A DNA stretch of 30,981 nt from positions 1 through 30,981 of IMG/VR virus record IMGVR_UViG_3300028558_000079; one strand, written 5' to 3'. The position numbers and the translations under genes were made by a program. Of this stretch, positions 22,731-30,287 are shown in pieces. Source of the stretch: a virus. The notes below the pieces were generated by a model. It saw nothing but the letters and a program-made list of their open reading frames with translations. It was not told where the DNA came from and made no database searches. Each line of letters starts with the position of its first letter. Within the stretch, counting starts at the first letter, position 1.

Positions 22731-23227
22731 TCAAAGCCGTCATCGTAGGAAAAGAGTCGACCATCGCCAGCTTCAGGGCGATACCCGCGCGCGCATCCGA
22801 GGCGCTTTATCGGACGCTCGAGCGGCTGGCGATCTCCCTCACCCGCAAGGTGAAAGAGGAAAAGCTATCCGGTCAGGTGTTGAAGAATCGGACCGGGACT
22901 TTGCGCCGCTCGATCAACTACCGGATCGAGGGGACCGAGACGAGGATGACGGCGCTCGTCGGGACCAACGTGGCGTATGCGGCAATCCATGAATACGGCG
23001 GGGTGACGAAGCCCCACGTCATCGAGCCTAAGAACGGGAAGTGCCTGGCCTTCATCGCCCCCTGGGGGCCAGGGAAAGGCCAGGGAGGGAAATCATTTTT
23101 CGCCCGGGTGAACCACCCCGGCTCGCACATGCCGGAGCGATCCTTCCTGCGGTCAGCTCTCACGGAAATGCAGGGTGAGATCCGGAGCGAGCTCGGGGCC
23201 GCAATGAAAAACCTCGGGAGGCCGTAG
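22727..23227 (+). CDS. HK97 gp10-like tail completion protein
   Basis: 166 residues. Key segments are NRTGTLRRSINYRI, ALVGTNVAYAAIHEYGG (about residues 75-91) and PERSFLRSALTEM near the C-terminus; these mark the HK97 gp10/virion-morphogenesis family used in neck and tail joining. It overlaps the connector stop by four bases and is followed directly by the tail-terminator-like gene, as expected for the neck module. Confidence 0.82.
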   Translation: MIKAVIVGKESTIASFRAIPARASEALYRTLERLAISLTRKVKEEKLSGQVLKNRTGTLRRSINYRIEGTETRMTALVGTNVAYAAIHEYGGVTKPHVIEPKNGKCLAFIAPWGPGKGQGGKSFFARVNHPGSHMPERSFLRSALTEMQGEIRSELGAAMKNLGRP

Positions 23228-23665
23228 ATGAACAGGGAGACGATCTACAGCGCGGTCTTCACAAAATGGCAGGCGCTCCTGACCAACGGCGCCGGGTTCG
23301 TCACCGTCTCCAGGCGCCTCGACAACTTCGCCAACGTCCCGGCCATCCTGCAGCCGGCGCTTTACCAGTTGCAGGCACAGGAAAAGACTGCGCCGGTCCG
23401 GGGCGTTCCCCCAAAGAGAACGCTCTCCCTGGAGCTTTTCGTTTATGCCACCAGTGCGGATCCGGCTGTAGCACCTTCCTCAGTCTTGAACCCGCTCCTT
23501 GACGCCGTCGATGCGATCCTCGCACCGGACCCCGTTACGCAAGTCCAGAATTTCGGCATAGCGGGAGTGCAGCACATCTGGATCGAGGGCGTCACCAAGA
23601 TCGCAGAGGGCGTCCTGGACAACCAGGCGGTCGCAGTCATCCCGGTTGAAATTCTCATAGCATAA
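23228..23665 (+). CDS. Probable tail terminator protein
   Basis: 145 residues. The start is immediately after the gp10-like stop, with cgggagg upstream. The layout, an N-terminal helix (TIYSAVFTKWQALL), central strands (RTLSLELFVYAT), the conserved-looking LNPLLDAVDAIL helix and a terminal strand (VAVIPVEILIA), fits the gpU/tail-terminator-like fold, and the position between gp10-like and tail tube genes supports it. Sequence similarity alone is weak. Confidence 0.62.
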   Translation: MNRETIYSAVFTKWQALLTNGAGFVTVSRRLDNFANVPAILQPALYQLQAQEKTAPVRGVPPKRTLSLELFVYATSADPAVAPSSVLNPLLDAVDAILAPDPVTQVQNFGIAGVQHIWIEGVTKIAEGVLDNQAVAVIPVEILIA

Positions 23666-23676
23666 GGAGCCACGCA

Positions 23677-23841
23677 ATGGATAAGGACCAGATCAAGCAT
23701 CTCATCAACGAGTGGTTCGTCGACCACTTTTACAACAGGGGGCTCGACACCGAGGCCTTCAACCATGCTCAGCAGGGGCGGGCCGACCTGATGAACCGGA
23801 TTGACGACGCCTTCGCTGCCGAGGCTCCCAAGGAGGATTGA
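23677..23841 (+). CDS. Small hypothetical protein, 54 aa
   Basis: ATG at 23677 sits 8 bases after ataaggag, and the stop TGA at 23839-23841 is three bases before the tail tube ATG. The protein (MDKDQIKHLINEWFVDHFYN...) is acidic and helical with no Cys. It fills the only gap between two tail genes and carries the next gene's aaggagg site in its last codons. No family is recognised; it could be a tail-assembly factor. Confidence 0.6.
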   Translation: MDKDQIKHLINEWFVDHFYNRGLDTEAFNHAQQGRADLMNRIDDAFAAEAPKED

Positions 23842-23844
23842 CCC

Positions 23845-24579
23845 ATGTATGTTTTCGGACCCGGCGCCTTATTCGGCACCAATGCCGCCGCCAATTCCAC
23901 CCCGCGCAGGTTCGGCGGACTCCAGGACGTGAGCTGCGAGTTTTCTTTCACCGTGAAAGAGCTCTACGGTTCTTACCAGTTCCCGCTCGCCATTGCCCGC
24001 GGCCAGGGGAAGATCAATCTCAAGGCCAAGATGGCCTCCCTCAACGGAGCCACGCTGAACGACTTGTTCTTCGGCCAGTCCCTGGCATCCAGCGGTTTCG
24101 ATACCGTTGCCATCGACGAGGCCGGGACGGTCCCGGCATTGACCACCTACACCGTCACGGTTGCCAACGGCGCGACGTGGGTCTCTGACTTGGGTGTCAC
24201 CTACGCCGCAACCGGGATCGCGCTTGCCAAGGTGGCCACCGTCACCGCAATAGGACAGTACTCCGTGGCGGCCGGCGGCGTCTATACCTTCTATTCCGGC
24301 GACGCCAGCGCCGCGGTCAAGCTCAATTACGTCTACACCGTCGTCACGGCGCTGAAGCAGATCGCCGTCACGAACCAACTGATCGGTACCACCCCGCTCT
24401 TCGCCGCCGTCTTCCAGTCCACCTTCCAGGGGAAAGCGGCCACCATGATGTTCAACCGGTGCACGAGCTCCAAGCTGAACTTTTCCGGGAAGCTGGACGA
24501 TTACACCATCCCGGAGTTCGATTTCTCCGCCTTCGCAGATGACGGCGGGAACATCGGCACCCTGACGTTCGCCGACTAG
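23845..24579 (+). CDS. Major tail tube protein
   Basis: 244 residues, strongly beta-rich, with a Thr/Val-rich middle region (TYTVTVANGATWVSDLGVTY) and an ending (DDYTIPEFDFSAFADDGGNIGTLTFAD) typical of siphophage tail tube proteins. The place after the terminator-like gene and before the G/GT chaperones is standard. The ribosome binding site is aaggagg. A middle insertion (about residues 95-160) may be an extra surface domain. Confidence 0.72.
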   Translation: MYVFGPGALFGTNAAANSTPRRFGGLQDVSCEFSFTVKELYGSYQFPLAIARGQGKINLKAKMASLNGATLNDLFFGQSLASSGFDTVAIDEAGTVPALTTYTVTVANGATWVSDLGVTYAATGIALAKVATVTAIGQYSVAAGGVYTFYSGDASAAVKLNYVYTVVTALKQIAVTNQLIGTTPLFAAVFQSTFQGKAATMMFNRCTSSKLNFSGKLDDYTIPEFDFSAFADDGGNIGTLTFAD

Positions 24580-24672
24580 CCGACAGCCCTCATGCAATGG
24601 GTCGCGGTCCTTTTCGTCTCCTTTGTGGGGGCCGCGGCCAATTTTTTAACGCAAAGGATAGGGAGAGAGACC

Positions 24673-24996
24673 ATGAAACGCCTCAAGATTGAAACCGCAG
24701 ACAAGATCTATTACGCGAAGCCGCTCACGCTTGGGCAGCTGGAAGAGAACGAAGTCCTGATGAACGAGATTTTCTCGGAGTCCGGAACGGGTGTAAACCT
24801 CACCAAGACGCTCCCGCTCACCCTGCTGAAGAAACAGGGGCAGATCGTGCTGATCGCGCTACAGAACCACGATAAAGACATCAGCGAGACCGTCATTTCC
24901 GGCTTTTCCTATGCGGAAGTCGTGCAGGCCTTCGCGGAGCTCATGTCCGGTTCCGGCCTGGAGGAAGTTCCCGAGGGGGAAGCCGGGGCGCGGTAG
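24673..24996 (+). CDS. Tail assembly chaperone, G-type
   Basis: 107 residues from ATG 24673, chosen because gggagagagacc precedes it; an in-frame ATG at 24592 would add an unlikely hydrophobic leader. KIETADKIYYAKPLTLGQLEENE is typical of the N-terminal chaperone part. It sits between tail tube and tape measure genes, where lambda-like phages make G and, by a rare -1 frameshift, GT. The next frame is the -1 frame and is open back to 24876, giving a 121-base overlap. Confidence 0.72.
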   Translation: MKRLKIETADKIYYAKPLTLGQLEENEVLMNEIFSESGTGVNLTKTLPLTLLKKQGQIVLIALQNHDKDISETVISGFSYAEVVQAFAELMSGSGLEEVPEGEAGAR

Positions 24997-25022
24997 ATTG
25001 GGGGGAACTCTTCGCCTACCTC

Positions 25023-25271
25023 GTGGCGGCCACCGGCTGGACCCATGAGGAGGTGGAGAGCCTCACGTTACCGCGCCTGAGGGAACTCAACCGGCACTGG
25101 GCCACCTATCCGCCGGCGCACATCAGTATTTCACGCATCTTCAACGCGCTCACCGGCTATAAGCCACCGGCGATAGCATCGAAATCTGAGCCGGTAAAAA
25201 CGCTTGAGGATTTCATTGGAGACTTTGTAGCGCAGGGCGGCCAGATCGAGGTCAAGGGGCAGTCAAGATGA
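25023..25271 (+). CDS. Tail assembly chaperone T-part (probable -1 frameshift extension)
   Basis: The -1 frame relative to the G-type gene, open from 24876 to the stop at 25269-25271. A GTG at 25023 could start a separate 82-residue protein, but the conserved-looking segment VDWGELFAYLVAATGWTHEEVESLTLPRLRELNRHW begins before it, which favours frameshifted GT. The best site inside the overlap is a five-G run (24975-24979, g-ggg-gaa), not a canonical heptamer. The stop overlaps the tape measure ATG. Confidence 0.62.
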   Translation: MAATGWTHEEVESLTLPRLRELNRHWATYPPAHISISRIFNALTGYKPPAIASKSEPVKTLEDFIGDFVAQGGQIEVKGQSR

Positions 25272-27844
25272 GCGACGAGAGAGTAGAAGTAGGGATTGGC
25301 GCTGACATCAAAGAGCTTGAGGCCGGCACTCAGGAAGCTACCAGCGTCATAGAGCAGGCTACGAGCTCCTGGACTTCGAAGTTCCAGGCCATGTTCGGGC
25401 GCGTCTCCGAGTCTGCCACCCAGATGACCAAGCATGTCGCTAAAGAAGCTCACGAAGCCGGTGAAAGCCTGGAGGGTTTCAACAAGAAGATTGAGAAGGT
25501 CCGCGGCACCATGCAGCTGCTTGCCGAGGTGGCCGTCTTCGGCTGGATCGGTGACAAGATCTGGGAGTTGGCCGAGAAAACCGCCGAGTATGCCCATGAG
25601 GTAGAGACGGCCGCACAGAAAACAGGGATGTCCACCGACCGGCTGCAGGGCTGGGGAGTCGCCGCGCAAATGGCCGGCGGGAGCATGGAGGGAATGCTCA
25701 AGGGCATCCGGAAATTCTCCCAGGAACTGATCGGCGCGCAGGAAGGCTCTGAGGCTTCGGTCAAGGCATTCCAGAAGCTCGGTATCTCCGGAGAAGAGTT
25801 GAAGGGCGCGCAGCTCGACGAGACCATGCTCAAGGTCGCGGACAGCTTCAAGGAGCATGCTGACGGCGCCGGGAAGGCGGCGCTGGCTCAGCAGCTATTC
25901 GGGCGCGCAGGTCAAACCCTTATCCCCATCCTGAACCTCGGACGTGAGGGTGTTGAAGCCTACATGAAGACGGCCAAGGACGTTGGCGCCGTGATGAGCA
26001 AGGAGGACGTTGAGGGCGCGGCCAACTTCAAGCAGCATCTGGAGTTGCTGGGGATCAGCGTTTCGGGCATGGGCCACAAGGTCGGGACTGAGCTCATGCC
26101 GTCCCTCGCGGGACTCGTTGTAGCTTTCCAGAATTCGGTACAGAAGGGAGGCCAGCTCAACGAGCTGATGCACATCCTGCCGGCCGGGATCAACATGGTT
26201 GCCAAGGTGGTTTCATATGCAGCCGAGGGATTCCAGATGATGGGCCACCGGCTGGCCGCCGTGGCGGCAATCGTTGATGCTGTGCTTCACGGGAACCTTG
26301 CCGGGGCGAAAGCGATCGCCTCGGAGTTCAACAAGGATTTTGCTGCGATCAAGAAAGGTGCCGAAGACTTCCGTGCCGGCCTCGATAAACCGATCAATCT
26401 CCCGAAGATCATCAAGGGGGAAGAGGAAGGCGGCAAAAAGAAGGATTTCGCGGTCATCCCAAAGAACGAAAAAGACGACCAGGGCGAGAGCCGGGTTTCT
26501 TCCTGGGAGGCTGATCTTGACCGGATCAAGACGGTGAACAAGGAGTTTTACGCTGAAGACCTCGCTGGCGATCGGGAGTACTGGGCCCAGGTACTGGCGT
26601 TCGACGATCTGAGCGCGAACGAAAGGATCTCGATCGGCAAGAAGGTTTTCGACCTGGACAAGCAGATCGCCCGGGAAAAGGTCGCGGTCCAGATGGACGC
26701 CTTGAAGGATGATTCCTCCCTGGCGAAGGCCGGCAGTCTGGAGCGAATCGATATCGCGCGCCAGGAGTCCGCGCTCCTCAAATCGACCTACGGCACCAAC
26801 TCCAAGGAATACGCCAACAGCCTACGTGAGATCGACAAGGAGATGAAGGCCTATTCCGATCTGCAGGACAAGGAGGCTCAAGAACGATCCGCCATAGCGA
26901 TTGAGCGCACGAAGACAACCTCCCTCCTCATGCTCGACATCGAGGCGGAGAAGATCAAGCAGTCGCTGGAGATGGGGGAGATCAGCGAAGAGGAATCCAT
27001 TGCTCAACTCATCGAGCTCGAGAACAAGCGGTACGAGGTCGAACGTCAGGCCCTGCAGAAAAAGGCCGAGCTCTATCAGGACGACGTCAAGCAATTCCAG
27101 GAAGCCCTCGCCAAAATGCAGGAGTTGGCGATCAAGCACCAGCTCGCTCTCCTGAAGATCGACAAACCGCTCCCGAACCCCTACGACAAGGTGTTCGACC
27201 AGATGACCAAGGGTTTCGACAAGGCGCTCGACGGAATGTTGCTCAAACACACGACCTTCAAGCAGTCGCTGGAGCAGGGGTGGAACCAGATGGTGCTCAG
27301 CTTCGCTCACATGGGCGTCAAGATGGTCGCAGACTGGGCGAAGCACCAGCTCACCCAGTTGACCATGACTCAGGCTACCAATGCAGCCAAGGTGGTAAGC
27401 GACCAGGAGGCGGCTGATCAAGGGCTGCTTGTCACGCTTTGGGCCAATATCAAAAAGATTGCCTCCAGCGCAGCTGCAGCCGCAGCCGGCGCCTACCAGG
27501 CTGTGGTCGGGATACCCTATGTCGGTCCGGTCCTGGCTCCGATAGCGGCCGGTGTCGCGTTTGCCGGCGTCATGGCCTTCAGTGCCATGGCTTCGGCCTC
27601 AGGTGGCTATGACATCCCCACCGGGATAAACCCAATGACGCAGCTCCACCAGGAAGAGATGGTCCTCCCCGCGAACATTGCCAACCCGCTGCGGGACATG
27701 GTATCGGGAGGCGGCCCCGGGGGCGGCAGTGCGACCTACAACGTCAAGGCCCTGGACGCCAAATCGTTCAGGCAGTTCCTGGGCAACAACAAAAAGGCCC
27801 TTAGCGGCCTGCACAGGGATTTCGGTTTCGTGGGGGGCAGATGA
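25268..27844 (+). CDS. Tail tape measure protein
   Basis: 858 residues, the longest tail protein here. The N-terminal half is helical with a hydrophobic stretch (LLAEVAVFGWIGDKIW) and the segment SVKAFQKLGISGEEL, a recognisable tape-measure pattern, then QLFGRAGQTLIPIL. The middle (about residues 415-640) is long charged coiled coil. The C-terminal part has Ala-rich membrane-like helices (VVGIPYVGPVLAPIAAGVAFAGVMAF) and a GGYDIPTGINPMTQLHQEEMVLP ending seen in many tape measures. Its length sets tail length. It overlaps its neighbours by four bases at each end. Confidence 0.9.
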   Translation: MSDERVEVGIGADIKELEAGTQEATSVIEQATSSWTSKFQAMFGRVSESATQMTKHVAKEAHEAGESLEGFNKKIEKVRGTMQLLAEVAVFGWIGDKIWELAEKTAEYAHEVETAAQKTGMSTDRLQGWGVAAQMAGGSMEGMLKGIRKFSQELIGAQEGSEASVKAFQKLGISGEELKGAQLDETMLKVADSFKEHADGAGKAALAQQLFGRAGQTLIPILNLGREGVEAYMKTAKDVGAVMSKEDVEGAANFKQHLELLGISVSGMGHKVGTELMPSLAGLVVAFQNSVQKGGQLNELMHILPAGINMVAKVVSYAAEGFQMMGHRLAAVAAIVDAVLHGNLAGAKAIASEFNKDFAAIKKGAEDFRAGLDKPINLPKIIKGEEEGGKKKDFAVIPKNEKDDQGESRVSSWEADLDRIKTVNKEFYAEDLAGDREYWAQVLAFDDLSANERISIGKKVFDLDKQIAREKVAVQMDALKDDSSLAKAGSLERIDIARQESALLKSTYGTNSKEYANSLREIDKEMKAYSDLQDKEAQERSAIAIERTKTTSLLMLDIEAEKIKQSLEMGEISEEESIAQLIELENKRYEVERQALQKKAELYQDDVKQFQEALAKMQELAIKHQLALLKIDKPLPNPYDKVFDQMTKGFDKALDGMLLKHTTFKQSLEQGWNQMVLSFAHMGVKMVADWAKHQLTQLTMTQATNAAKVVSDQEAADQGLLVTLWANIKKIASSAAAAAAGAYQAVVGIPYVGPVLAPIAAGVAFAGVMAFSAMASASGGYDIPTGINPMTQLHQEEMVLPANIANPLRDMVSGGGPGGGSATYNVKALDAKSFRQFLGNNKKALSGLHRDFGFVGGR

Positions 27845-28440
27845 GCAACGCAATTTTCCCTGATTTGCCGGGGCTCAAATTCGACAGAGTCAAGAAGCCC
27901 ACATGGAGCACCCTGATTAAAACCGCCGTCTCAGGGAAGGAGTCCAGGGCCGCACTCTGGACCTATCCACGCTACCAGTACGACCTTTCGTATGACGTCC
28001 TGAGGCTGAGCTCTGCCTACCAGGAACTGGCCACGCTGATGGGCTTCTACTTGGCTAGGCAGGGGGCCTTCGACTCCTTCCTCTACCTCGACCCTTCCGA
28101 CAGTCAATGTGTTGGCCAGGAAATTGGGATAGGTGACGGGGTCGCCTCAAGTTTCCGGCTCATCAGGGGCTTGGGAGGTTTCCTCGAAGCGACGCCGAAC
28201 CCTATCGAAACGACGGCGGTCTACCTGGACGGTGTCGCTCAAACTTCGGGCTGGTCTGGGGGCGATCTGGCGTCAGCGGGGGTCGTTACCTTCGTGACGC
28301 CGCCGACTATCGGGGTGACGGTCACCGCAGACTTCTCCTACTACTTCCGCTGCAGATTTTTGGATGACTCTGTCGATTTCAGCAACTCCATGTACCAGAT
28401 CTGGGAGCTGAAAAAATTGTCATTCATCACGGTGAAATAG
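27841..28440 (+). CDS. DUF2460 tail tip protein
   Basis: 199 residues. FPDLPGLKFDRVKKPTWST near the start, then RYQYDLSYDVLR and GFYLARQGAFDSFLYLDPSD, and the ending CRFLDDSVDFSNSMYQIWELKKLSF identify the DUF2460 family of siphophage and gene-transfer-agent tail tips. The internal beta module GIGDGVASSFRL...VTADFSYYF (about residues 98-178) recurs in the next gene. It overlaps the tape measure stop by ATGA. Confidence 0.85.
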   Translation: MSNAIFPDLPGLKFDRVKKPTWSTLIKTAVSGKESRAALWTYPRYQYDLSYDVLRLSSAYQELATLMGFYLARQGAFDSFLYLDPSDSQCVGQEIGIGDGVASSFRLIRGLGGFLEATPNPIETTAVYLDGVAQTSGWSGGDLASAGVVTFVTPPTIGVTVTADFSYYFRCRFLDDSVDFSNSMYQIWELKKLSFITVK

Positions 28441-28442
28441 AA

Positions 28443-29675
28443 ATGATTTCTGTCTCGGCACCTCTACAGGCTTTATTCGATAGCTCAACCGAGTTCGTAA
28501 TGGCGGATCTCTACACGCTTACGCTCGGCAGCGGAACGGTGCTCCGGTACACCAGCACGGACATCGACGTGCTAATTGAAGGGAATCTCTTCAGCTCGGA
28601 CCTGGTGATCAAACGGGACCGGATAAAGGTCATGACCGGCCTCGAGGTGGACAGTCTTGACGTGACGGTCTACCCCGACAGCTCAACCGTCATAGATGGC
28701 ATCCCCTTCACCACTGCGGTCAGGATGGGCGCTCTGGACGGGGCGATTTTCCTCCTGGAGCGCGCTTTCTTCACCCCGGTGGACTGGGATGCGATCGGGG
28801 TGATACTGGCGGCGGCCGGCGGCGACATCCTTATGGACTCCATGGGTGCGAGTCTGTCGACCGGCATCGGCCGACTGCCTGTTCCGACCTACGTCGGAAA
28901 GATCACGCGGTTCCTGGGTGTGGTCTCGGACATCGACCAGTTCACCGGCACGGAAGTGCCGATCACGGTCAAGTCCTACCTGCAACTGCTCGATATCGGG
29001 ATGCCTCGCAACCTCTACCAGCCGACCTGCAGAAGGACCCTATTCGACGCCGGGTGTGCTCTCTTGAAGAGCTCCTGGATCACCACCGGCTTAACCGTGA
29101 GCGCCGGCAGCACCAAGAGCCTGATCATGGCCACCTTGCCGAGTAGCGCAGGGAGCGTCAACGGCAAGTTCGCCGGCTACGCATTCGGAACGGCTGACGG
29201 GACCCTGACGGACTTCTCCGTGGTGCTCCCCCACGCTCCATCCGGGGTGACCGCCGTCTATTTCAACGGAAGCACCGACCTGACGGTCACCGTAGGCGGA
29301 GCGCCGCAGACGATCGGCTATGGCCAGGTCATCACGGGGGTTGACGTCACGATCAGCTTCGATCTACCCCCCGATCCGGGCACCGTCATCACTGTCGATC
29401 TGCCCTATGTCATCTCCGGATATTATGACCTCGGCACAGTCACTTTCACCTCAGGGCTTAACACCGGGGTGTCCAGGGCCGTCAAGTTGTTCACTTCCGG
29501 CACTCCGGCCACACTCGCCTTCGCCCTGCCGTGGCCCAATGCCGTGGCCCCGGGGGACAGATTTTCCATATGCCCCGGCTGCGACAAGCAGGCGGATACC
29601 TGCACGGCCAAGTTCAGCAACCTGGCCCATTTTTCCGCTGAGCCCTACGTGCCAGCGCCGGAGACCGCGTACTGA
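28443..29675 (+). CDS. DUF2163 / BR0599-type baseplate hub protein
   Basis: 410 residues. The N-terminal part (ISVSAPLQALFDSSTEFVMADLYTLTLGSG...) is DUF2163, and the C-terminal part (GRVSRAVKLF-like segment, then FSICPGCDKQADTC, FSNLAHFSAEPYVPAPE) is the BR0599 ending with its three-Cys group. In gene-transfer-agent-like tails this protein carries the hub with the following peptidase. Between the two lies an inserted beta module (about residues 247-321) like that of the preceding gene. It ends one base into the next ATG. Confidence 0.83.
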   Translation: MISVSAPLQALFDSSTEFVMADLYTLTLGSGTVLRYTSTDIDVLIEGNLFSSDLVIKRDRIKVMTGLEVDSLDVTVYPDSSTVIDGIPFTTAVRMGALDGAIFLLERAFFTPVDWDAIGVILAAAGGDILMDSMGASLSTGIGRLPVPTYVGKITRFLGVVSDIDQFTGTEVPITVKSYLQLLDIGMPRNLYQPTCRRTLFDAGCALLKSSWITTGLTVSAGSTKSLIMATLPSSAGSVNGKFAGYAFGTADGTLTDFSVVLPHAPSGVTAVYFNGSTDLTVTVGGAPQTIGYGQVITGVDVTISFDLPPDPGTVITVDLPYVISGYYDLGTVTFTSGLNTGVSRAVKLFTSGTPATLAFALPWPNAVAPGDRFSICPGCDKQADTCTAKFSNLAHFSAEPYVPAPETAY

Positions 29676-30103
29676 TGAACGAGCTCGAGCAACGGCAAAT
29701 GGTAATAACTGAGGCGCTGACATGGCTCAACACCCCCTACCACCTCAACGCGAAGATCAAAGGTGTGGGAGTGGATTGCGGCACGCTCCTGATGGCCTGC
29801 TTCGAAAACACGGGGCTGATCGAGCCGGCGAGCCTCGGCACCTTCACCCCCGACTTCCACCTGCACCGCGGGGATGAGGTCTACATCAACTGGCTCAAGA
29901 AGTACTGCCACCCGGTCAAGGAGGCCTCCTCGGGGGACATCATTGTGTATCGGTTCGGCAGGATCTTCGCCCATGGCGCGCTGGTGATCGAGTGGCCAAA
30001 AATGATCCATTGCTATCTGCACCGCGGGGTAATTTTCGGAGACGCAACCGATACGGCGCTGCAGGGCAGGAAAGCGGAAATTTGGTCATTCTGGGGGAAT
30101 TGA
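29675..30103 (+). CDS. NlpC/P60-like tail cell-wall peptidase
   Basis: 142 residues. TPYHLNAKIKGVGVDCGTLL holds the catalytic Cys35 and FAHGALVIEW holds His100, the usual Cys/His pair of NlpC/P60 enzymes; IHCYLHRGV gives possible third residues. The enzyme likely cuts peptidoglycan during DNA injection. The size and the place directly after the DUF2163 gene match the phage cell-wall peptidase of gene-transfer-agent-like tails. It starts at TGATG. Confidence 0.85.
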   Translation: MNELEQRQMVITEALTWLNTPYHLNAKIKGVGVDCGTLLMACFENTGLIEPASLGTFTPDFHLHRGDEVYINWLKKYCHPVKEASSGDIIVYRFGRIFAHGALVIEWPKMIHCYLHRGVIFGDATDTALQGRKAEIWSFWGN

Positions 30104-30104
30104 G

Positions 30105-30287
30105 ATGTTTGGATCGTCGGGGGCACAGGGGCAGCAGCCAGTAGCGATCAAGGGAATCAGGATACAGTCGTCGACCTACGGAGTGGCCCAGCCGCTCATC
30201 TACGGTACAACCAGGGTGACGGTTAACCTGATCGACTACACCGATTTTTACTCAGTCACCGTCAGCAACGGCGGAGGGGGCAAGTAG
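30105..30287 (+). CDS. N-terminal fragment of host-specificity tail protein
   Basis: 60 residues. IKGIRIQSSTYGVAQPLIYGTTRVTVNLIDYTDF is the characteristic opening of the large GTA/J-type tail hub protein. The frame stops at TAG 30285-30287 after GGGGK, and the rest of the family sequence resumes in the -1 frame. It is either a true split gene, a frameshift product or a 1-base sequence difference in the G5 run 30276-30280. Confidence 0.65.
   Translation: MFGSSGAQGQQPVAIKGIRIQSSTYGVAQPLIYGTTRVTVNLIDYTDFYSVTVSNGGGGK

Noticed and set aside
25000-25006. GGGGGGA as the frameshift site for the tail chaperone pair
   Set aside because: It lies after the stop of the first frame (24994-24996) and in the wrong phase, so ribosomes in the first frame never reach it.
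25157-25858. A 233-codon minus-strand frame opposite the start of the tape measure gene
   Set aside because: It has no motif, and it crosses a well-supported gene junction with overlapping start and stop on the + strand.
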